DNA from: Clostridia bacterium
GTDB lineage: Bacteria > Bacillota_A > Clostridia > Christensenellales > Aristaeellaceae
Assembly: GCA_017530275.1 (NCBI GenBank)
Contig: JAFXMP010000297.1
Coordinates: 1-22,197 of the forward strand
Direction of reading: 5' to 3'
Length of the DNA stretch: 22,197 nt
A program made the translations under genes and the position numbers. A model generated the notes under the pieces. It saw nothing but the letters and a program-made list of their open reading frames with translations, did not search any database and was not told where the DNA came from. Below, in pieces: positions 16,872 to 22,197 of this stretch (the stretch's first letter is position 1; the number at the start of each line of letters is the position of its first letter).

Positions 16872-17006
16872 GGTCAGAAGTGTGGAGTGTGAAGAGTGGA
16901 GTGTGGAGTTTATATATAGTGTTTGTTATTATTCGCTGTATTTTCGGGAAAACAGTGTGTAGCAAGATAAAACTCCACTCTCCACACTCCAAACTCCACA
17001 CTGACC
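16872..17006. repeat. Element B: inverted arms of tandem heptamers
   Basis: The left arm is GGTCAG then four heptamers (AGTGTGG, AGTGTGA, AGAGTGG, AGTGTGG; 16879-16906). The right arm (16970-17006) is CTCCACT, CTCCACA, CTCCAAA, CTCCACA, then CTGACC. From the inner end, 29 of 33 positions pair, and the outer GGTCAG/CTGACC pair is perfect. The 58-nt centre contains a smaller hairpin (CTG-TA-TTTT, CGGG loop, AAAACAG, 16936-16955). Layout and size match Element A at 3233-3359, but the heptamer sequence differs. It lies between the NYN gene and the GNAT remnant. Confidence 0.85.
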
Positions 17007-17022
17007 GAAACCACCTTTTTAC

Positions 17023-17472
17023 TTAAAGCGACGATTGGTTTTCAATATCATCCCTTATCAGTCCCCAAATGTTGTAATCGCAGTATGCTGAAACCATTTT
17101 TCCGTGCCGGATGGTACCCTCCAGCTTGAAGCCGCATTTTTCCAGCACCCGGTTGGAGCCGCCGTTCCTTACGTCGGCGGTGGCTTCCAGCCGGTGCATG
17201 GCCGTTTCTGAAAAGATGAAATCCACCACCCGGCGCAGCGCTTCGGTGCAGACGCCGGTATTCCACAGCCAGGGGGCCACCCGGTAGCCCACCTTGCCGT
17301 ACCGGTCGTTTTCCACGTCGAACACTTCGATCAGACCGATCACTTTATGGTCGCTTTTCAGTTCGATGCCCCACAGGAAATCGGGTGACGGTTTACGCTT
17401 CACGTTGGGCCGGGGGTCCGTGAACAGCAATTCCGGGTTTTTCTCGCCCTTGTTTATGAGCCGCTGTAATCG
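17023..17472 (-). pseudogene. 5'-truncated GNAT acetyltransferase (RimJ/RimL-like)
   Basis: The frame from about RLQRLINKGEKN onward reads as the middle and end of a RimJ/RimL-type N-acetyltransferase: FLWGIELKSDHKVIGLIEVF, YGKVGYRVAPWLWNTGVCTEALRRVVDFIF, then NGGSNRVLEKCGFKLEGTIR. The N-terminal portion such proteins carry (usually 50-70 residues with an RLxLR motif) is missing: upstream, the DNA in this frame is an out-of-frame reading of the MATE gene. There is no plausible start with a ribosome binding site near the junction. I read it as a remnant cut by a rearrangement that brought in the MATE/NRPS pair. A translated chimera starting from an in-frame ATG at 17562 inside the MATE gene is possible but less likely. 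Confidence 0.7.
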
Positions 17473-18788
17473 CGTTTCCGCATGACGAAGAAAACAATCG
17501 CAATCACAACGGAGAAAAGCTCGGTGAACGCTTGGGCAAGCCAAAGGCCGTCTGTACCCCAAAAAAGCGGCAGCACGAAAATCAACACAGTCTGAATGAC
17601 AAAGGTTCTGGTAAAAGCCAGGATGCCGGATACCAGCCCGTTATTGAGTCCGGTGAAATAAGCGGAAGCATATTCGTTGAAGCCCTGGAGCAAAAAGGCG
17701 AACGCAAACATTCTCAGCGCATGGATCGACAGTTGATAGACATTCTCATCATAGCCGACGTAGATTTTGGAGATCAGCGGCGCGCTGATCTGCGCCAGGG
17801 AAAACATCAGCACGCCGAAAACGATGTTCAGTATGATTCCTTTTTTCAGCAGGTTTTTCAGCTCCGGGTAATTTTTCGCGCCAAAGTGGTAACCCACGAT
17901 GGAGGTAGCCTGCATTGCCAGTCCATAAAAGACGGCGGCGAAAATCCCCTCCACAAAGACCGTCACCCCGTAAGCCGCAACGCCGTCTTCACCCAGCATT
18001 CTGAGCAGCTGATAATTGTACAGGACGAAGATCAGCGACGTGGACATGTCGTTCACCATCTCGGAGGAACCGTTTCCGCACGCCGTCAAAAGCGGTTTAA
18101 GCTGTACGCGTCCCCTGCAAAAGTGAAGCGGACTCGAATTCGGCCTTGCAAAGTAGATCAGGGGGATCAGGCCGTTCAGGCAGGCGCCGATTCCGGTGGC
18201 TGCGGCGGCGCCCACCATTCCCCAATGAAAAACGGCGACAAAGAGCCAGTCGAACAACAGATTGCTGAACAGGTTCCCAAGAGAGATGTAAAGCCCGAGT
18301 TTCGGCTTTTCCGCCGTGATCAGGATGCTCTGAAAGGTGTAACCCAAAATCATGATGGGCAGAAACAGGAAGAGCGTATGGCCATAGGGAAGCCCGAGCT
18401 CCAGAATCTCCGGCGTCGCGCCGATCAACACCGCCACCGGGCGCAAAAACCAGATGCCGATCACGGCCAGCACAACGCCGATAACGGCCGCCGTCTTGAT
18501 GATCGCGGTGAGATAGCGCCGGGCGTTTTCCGGTTTTCCGTCGCCCAGTTCAGCAGCGATCAGCGCGCTTCCCCCGGAACCGAACATATAGCCGATCATA
18601 GATAGAATCAGCTGAAAGGGATAGATGATATTTACGGCGGAAAAGGCCGTCTTGCCAATGAAGTTTGAGACAAAGTAACCGTCAACCACATCATAGGTGA
18701 TAGAGATCAAGATCATGCCGATAGTCGGCATGGCAAAGAGCAGCAGCTTTTTATAGGTAAAATGGTCGGACAGTTTAATTTCTTTCAT
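17454..18788 (-). CDS. MATE family multidrug/metabolite efflux transporter
   Basis: Integral membrane antiporter of the MATE family, 444 residues, about 12 membrane helices in two homologous halves. The N-terminal half shows the family pattern (LLLFAMPTIGMILISITYDVVDGYFVSNFIG, FGSGGSALIAAELGDG). The start at 18788 (MKEIKLSDHF) follows GGAGAGAGC and lies inside the last codons of the NRPS gene, a 14-nt overlap that implies coupled translation. The most likely role is export of the NRPS product or self-protection; this is inferred from the overlap. The last residues (RKRDYSGS) are encoded by DNA that, in another frame, continues into the GNAT remnant, so the stop codon may have been picked up at a rearrangement junction. 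Confidence 0.9.
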   Translation of the reverse strand: MKEIKLSDHFTYKKLLLFAMPTIGMILISITYDVVDGYFVSNFIGKTAFSAVNIIYPFQLILSMIGYMFGSGGSALIAAELGDGKPENARRYLTAIIKTAAVIGVVLAVIGIWFLRPVAVLIGATPEILELGLPYGHTLFLFLPIMILGYTFQSILITAEKPKLGLYISLGNLFSNLLFDWLFVAVFHWGMVGAAAATGIGACLNGLIPLIYFARPNSSPLHFCRGRVQLKPLLTACGNGSSEMVNDMSTSLIFVLYNYQLLRMLGEDGVAAYGVTVFVEGIFAAVFYGLAMQATSIVGYHFGAKNYPELKNLLKKGIILNIVFGVLMFSLAQISAPLISKIYVGYDENVYQLSIHALRMFAFAFLLQGFNEYASAYFTGLNNGLVSGILAFTRTFVIQTVLIFVLPLFWGTDGLWLAQAFTELFSVVIAIVFFVMRKRDYSGS

Positions 18789-21700
18789 CTTTTTTAGCTC
18801 TCTCCTTCGGCTCTTCCGCCCCCTCCAGCACGATGCGTTCAAAATGTTCGATATACAGCGCATGGAAGGCTTGTATTCTTTCTTCCGAGAAGCAGTTGGC
18901 CGCCCATTCTATCTCGGAATCGAAAAGGCCGCTGTTATCGTCGTTTTCCAAGAATTCCAGCTCCAAACGCGCGCCGGGAGCATGGTAGCGGTTTTCCAGA
19001 TCGATCTGCAAGGGATGCAGAGACGCAAGCTCGTCGGCGTTCATATTCTGCTGGTAGTTGACCTCCATAGGATCGTTGGAAAATGCGGAATCCCGCGCGG
19101 CAAAATAGTCATAGCTGCAGTGGGAGATGCCGTCCGCGACCTGCCGTTTGATCTCGACAATCAGTTCCTTTAGGCTGTGTATCTGATCCATGTGGATGCC
19201 AACCGGCAGATTTTTGATCATCATCCCCACGGAATCGGACGCAAAGCTGCCCAGACGGTTGTTGAAGATCCAGTTGGTCATGATATCATTCCTGCCGCTG
19301 GTCTCATGCAGGGTCAGAATGGCCGCGGCAATGGCAATGACACTCCTTGTGGTGTTCAGGCGTTTTTCCGCCTCTTCCAGATCGGAAGCGTCAAACGGGA
19401 AACGGATCACGCGGCCTGCCGCCGTAGGAACGGATTCCTCCCGGTCCGGTTCAGGAATCCGACACCAGTCATAGCCGCCGTATTTTTTCTCAAAATAAGC
19501 CTTATCTTCCAGATATTTGGGCACCTTGCGGTTATGATCCTCATTGTTGAGGTATGCGCAGTAATAGTCGGGGGGAAGCGGCTCGCCGTGATAAGCCTTG
19601 ACGATACTGGACATGACAAGGCCGATGCATGCCCCGTCCATCGCCAGGTGGTGAACATCATAGAAGAGATAGCTGTATCGCTCAGTGAGGAACATGCGCA
19701 CCCGCAGCAAAGGCGAATTGAACATCGGGAAGGGCTTCACCAGCTCATCCTTCATTCGGATAACGTCCATATCGGTGCACGCTTCAAACTGGATCTCGGG
19801 AAGCAGCTCCGGGCAGTAGGTTTGAACCAGCTCCCCATGCTCGTTAAACCCAATCTTCATCGACAGCGCAGGATGATGGTGAATGGCCTCATTGACCGCT
19901 TTCCGCAGGCGCTCCGGATCGGTCTTCCGGTTAAAGCGGAACAGATAATACATATTGTTCCACATGGTGGAATTCGACCTTGCGAACTGATAATCGATCA
20001 GCTTTGTCTGCATGGCGCTGAGATAATGGGGCGTTTTCCGCGCCTGCGCCTCGATTTCGTCCAGGCTCATCCCCTGTTTCATTTCCAGAAGCATGGCTGC
20101 GATGCGTTCGATGCTTCGCAGCGAATAGATGGCCGCACTGGTCACGCCGTGATCCAACAGCTTTGAAGTCAGGATCATGCTTCGCAGTGAATCTCCGCCC
20201 AGCTCAAAGAAATCGTCTTCTACGCTGATCTGATCCGGCTTCAGGTTCAGAACCTCGGCAAAGGTATCGCGCAACATGCGCTCCGTATCATTCCGCGGAG
20301 CGGTCACAGGCCGTTCGTTCCGCACCGGCTGCGGATCGGGGAGCGCCTTTTTGTCCACTTTGCCGTTGACAGTCTCCGGGAGTCTGTCCATCTGGAGAAT
20401 GACCGACGGGATCATATAGTCCGGCAGCCGTTTGCCCATAAAGGCCCGCAGCGCGTCCAGATCAACGGCGTTCGCGGCGGTAATATAACCCGCAAGATAA
20501 TCCGCGCCGACATGGCAGAGCTTGACGGCGCTGCCCTTGATATCGGGATAGCTGCCCATGACGCGCTCGATCTCGTCAAGCTCGATGCGAAAGCCCCTCA
20601 GCTTCACTTGATTGTCGATCCGGCCCCAGATACAGATCCGTCCGTCCTCCGTCCAGGAAGCCAGATCCCCGCTGTGGTAGGCGCGCATGCCTCGATAGTG
20701 AAAAAAGGCCGCCGCCGTCTTGTCCGGCAGATTCACGTAGCCGCGCCCGACGCAGGCTCCGCAGATAATCAGCTCGCCCTTCCCGCCGACGTCAAGGATG
20801 TTTCCGTCGGTATCCATGACAAAGAATTGCGTGTTGACTATAGGCCCGCCAATGGTAACCTCTCCATCCGGCCCCATCACGGCGGCCGCGCAGCCCATGG
20901 CGCACTCGGTTGGCCCGTATACGTTCAAAATCACGCTGTCTTCCCGCAGGGCGCGCAGCTTCAGGTACAGATTTTTCGGGAAAGCCTCCGAACCGACGTC
21001 ATAGAATTCAATCTGCTTGAGCGCTTCCGCGCACGCGGGTATCCCCACGATATTGGACAGAAACGTGGGGGTGCAGGTGATGCTGTTGACGCGGTTGTCC
21101 TGGATCGTCTTTGCCAGAAGGAAGGGATCCTGGATTTCCTCTGACGTCGCAAGGCACACGGTGTTCCCGTTGCACAGCGGCACAAATTGCTCCACGATCG
21201 AAACGTCAAAGGAGAATGCGGCCATGGCCAGCGCGATGCGCCCCGGTTTGGCGTAGTGCATGATTTCGATGGATTTTTCGTTTCGATGCACGTAATTGGC
21301 AAGATTCCCCTGCTCGATCATAACGCCCTTGGGACGTCCTGTAGAACCGGAGGTATAGATGCAGTAGGCCAGATCGCCGGGCGCGATTCCCTCTGACGGG
21401 GGATATGCGTCATTGGCCTGCGTTTCAAGGATGTCCTCCACAGCCAGAACTTCAAAGCCGCATTCGGACAGAGCAGGCCGTTCCTGGCGCAGTTTTCTGC
21501 TTGTCAGCAGAATGGCGGCGGAGGCGTCCTCCATGCTGAACTGAATCCGTTCATCCGGATAGGAAACGGTAAAGGGAAGAAAAGCGCCGTGCGCCTTCAG
21601 CACGCCTTGCTCCGCCACATAGGCCAATGCTGTACGCTCCAGCAAAACGCCGACCAGAATGTCACGGCCGACGCCTTTTTTGATAAGTAAATTGGCCACT

Positions 21701-21888
21701 CTGTTGGAGAGACGTTCCAGCTCGCCGTAGCTGAGCGCCTTTCCCATGCAGATCACAGCGGTTTGATCGGGCGAGCAAAGCGCGTGAGCATGGATCTGTT
21801 CGGACACAGGTACAAAAGGAAATAACAGTTCAGTCTGATTCGTCCGTTCAATAACGGATTGCGTTTCATTTCTTTTCCTGCTTACCAT
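18775..21888 (-). CDS. Single-module non-ribosomal peptide synthetase, A-PCP-C
   Basis: 1037-residue megasynthase module. The adenylation domain (about 25-515) has core A3 YTSGSTGRPKG near 178-188, the YGPTE motif, the YHSGDLA motif, and A10 NGKVDKKAL with Lys510. The carrier domain has the phosphopantetheine serine Ser567 in LGGDSLRS. A complete condensation domain follows (about 615-1020), with HHLAMDG at 746-752 and VGMMIKNLPV. There is no N-terminal C domain, thioesterase or reductase. My by-eye reading of the ten specificity positions is D V V T Y V V M G K; the leading Asp implies an alpha-amino acid, but the residue is not identified. A terminal C domain suggests release by condensation with an amine or with a partner's carrier. 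The ATG follows AAGGGGGAG. A phosphopantetheinyl transferase is not in the window. Confidence 0.93.
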   Translation of the reverse strand: MVSRKRNETQSVIERTNQTELLFPFVPVSEQIHAHALCSPDQTAVICMGKALSYGELERLSNRVANLLIKKGVGRDILVGVLLERTALAYVAEQGVLKAHGAFLPFTVSYPDERIQFSMEDASAAILLTSRKLRQERPALSECGFEVLAVEDILETQANDAYPPSEGIAPGDLAYCIYTSGSTGRPKGVMIEQGNLANYVHRNEKSIEIMHYAKPGRIALAMAAFSFDVSIVEQFVPLCNGNTVCLATSEEIQDPFLLAKTIQDNRVNSITCTPTFLSNIVGIPACAEALKQIEFYDVGSEAFPKNLYLKLRALREDSVILNVYGPTECAMGCAAAVMGPDGEVTIGGPIVNTQFFVMDTDGNILDVGGKGELIICGACVGRGYVNLPDKTAAAFFHYRGMRAYHSGDLASWTEDGRICIWGRIDNQVKLRGFRIELDEIERVMGSYPDIKGSAVKLCHVGADYLAGYITAANAVDLDALRAFMGKRLPDYMIPSVILQMDRLPETVNGKVDKKALPDPQPVRNERPVTAPRNDTERMLRDTFAEVLNLKPDQISVEDDFFELGGDSLRSMILTSKLLDHGVTSAAIYSLRSIERIAAMLLEMKQGMSLDEIEAQARKTPHYLSAMQTKLIDYQFARSNSTMWNNMYYLFRFNRKTDPERLRKAVNEAIHHHPALSMKIGFNEHGELVQTYCPELLPEIQFEACTDMDVIRMKDELVKPFPMFNSPLLRVRMFLTERYSYLFYDVHHLAMDGACIGLVMSSIVKAYHGEPLPPDYYCAYLNNEDHNRKVPKYLEDKAYFEKKYGGYDWCRIPEPDREESVPTAAGRVIRFPFDASDLEEAEKRLNTTRSVIAIAAAILTLHETSGRNDIMTNWIFNNRLGSFASDSVGMMIKNLPVGIHMDQIHSLKELIVEIKRQVADGISHCSYDYFAARDSAFSNDPMEVNYQQNMNADELASLHPLQIDLENRYHAPGARLELEFLENDDNSGLFDSEIEWAANCFSEERIQAFHALYIEHFERIVLEGAEEPKERAKKDERN

Positions 21889-21980
21889 GGTTATGCCGGC
21901 TCCCCCTTATCTTCACATAGGATAAACATGTCAAACACAACATTCTGCATACCGGATTGCAAACGGAAGAATCTGATGCG

Positions 21981-22197
21981 CTAAATCCCATTTTCCTGTG
22001 CCGGGTGCGCCCAATCGTACACCGCCTTGGCCGCTTTCGCGTTCATGCCGGACACCTTTTGCAGTTCCTCCAAATCCGCTTCCTTGATGGCCTTGACGGA
22101 TTTGAAGTATTGCAGCAGGGCCGTCCTTCGGGCGGGGCCGATGCCGGGGATATCCTCCAGGGTGCTGTGGACGGAAGCTTTTCCCCGCAGGTCCCGG
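21981..22197 (-). CDS. uvrC: UvrC excinuclease subunit, C-terminal end (partial)
   Basis: The last 71 codons of a minus-strand gene that runs off the right edge. The product ends in a tandem helix-hairpin-helix domain: STLEDIPGIGPARRTALLQYF, SVKAIKEADLEELQKVSGM, and NAKAAKAVYDWAH. This matches the DNA-binding C-terminus of UvrC, which makes the 5' incision in nucleotide excision repair. The stop is TAG at 21981-21983. The gene ends 92 nt before the NRPS start, on the same strand; whether the NRPS is read from its own promoter or from uvrC is not clear, since no terminator is visible between them. Confidence 0.9.
   Translation of the reverse strand, partial: RDLRGKASVHSTLEDIPGIGPARRTALLQYFKSVKAIKEADLEELQKVSGMNAKAAKAVYDWAHPAQENGI

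Noticed and set aside
21906..21934. TTGACA-17-GATAAG as an NRPS promoter on the minus strand
   Set aside because: The predicted transcript start would fall beside or inside the Shine-Dalgarno AAGGGGGAG, leaving almost no leader. The -10 matches only four of six bases. It is kept as a possibility but not listed as a feature.
1..22197. tRNA and rRNA genes
   Set aside because: I looked through the intergenic regions and saw no cloverleaf with a GGTTCGA-type T-arm or rRNA-like sequence. A tRNAscan run would settle this.

Overview
The window looks like a fairly GC-rich Clostridia chromosome, probably an uncultured gut member of the Christensenellales/Oscillospirales kind. This is an inference from strong G/C preference at third codon positions, GGAGG-type ribosome binding sites, sigma-A promoters, a single-chain glycyl-tRNA synthetase, AddA rather than RecB, and a signal peptide style common in that group. 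No 16S or other decisive marker is present.

Layout. (1) 1-495: gene-free, hairpin-rich, ending in a sigma-A promoter (308-336) and a leader of about 150 nt. (2) 496-9694: a five-gene oligopeptide ABC importer operon (oppA, oppB, oppC, oppD, oppF) plus a coupled small membrane protein. Every component except oppB is much longer than usual: an 842-aa binding protein, an OppC with about 170 extra extracellular residues, an OppD with about 370 extra helical residues between Q-loop and signature, and an OppF with a duplicated coiled-coil insert between Walker A and Q-loop. oppA is separated from oppB by 399 nt carrying four consecutive hairpins. (3) 9807-13208 (-): addA, with a near-consensus promoter and a leader hairpin but no adjacent addB. 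(4) 13549-15703 (+): a YkuD L,D-transpeptidase, then glyQS with its own promoter and no T-box. (5) 15847-16839 (-): a NYN-domain protein with two OST-HTH/LOTUS domains. (6) 17023-21888 (-): a single-module NRPS (A-PCP-C) overlapping a MATE efflux gene, whose 3' end runs into a 5'-truncated GNAT gene; this looks like an acquired metabolite cassette with a rearranged edge. (7) 21981-22197 (-): the 3' end of uvrC.

The best candidates for undescribed biology are these. First, the enlarged Opp importer, whose two ATPases carry unrelated helical inserts at different places in the nucleotide-binding fold. Second, a pair of ~130-bp non-coding elements (3233-3359 and 16872-17006) with the same architecture, inverted arms of tandem heptamers around a ~60-nt centre that itself folds, but different heptamer sequences; a third, smaller heptamer-phased inverted repeat lies at 3131-3178. 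Third, the A-PCP-C NRPS plus exporter. Strong bidirectional terminators sit at the two convergent junctions (9755-9793, 15768-15814).
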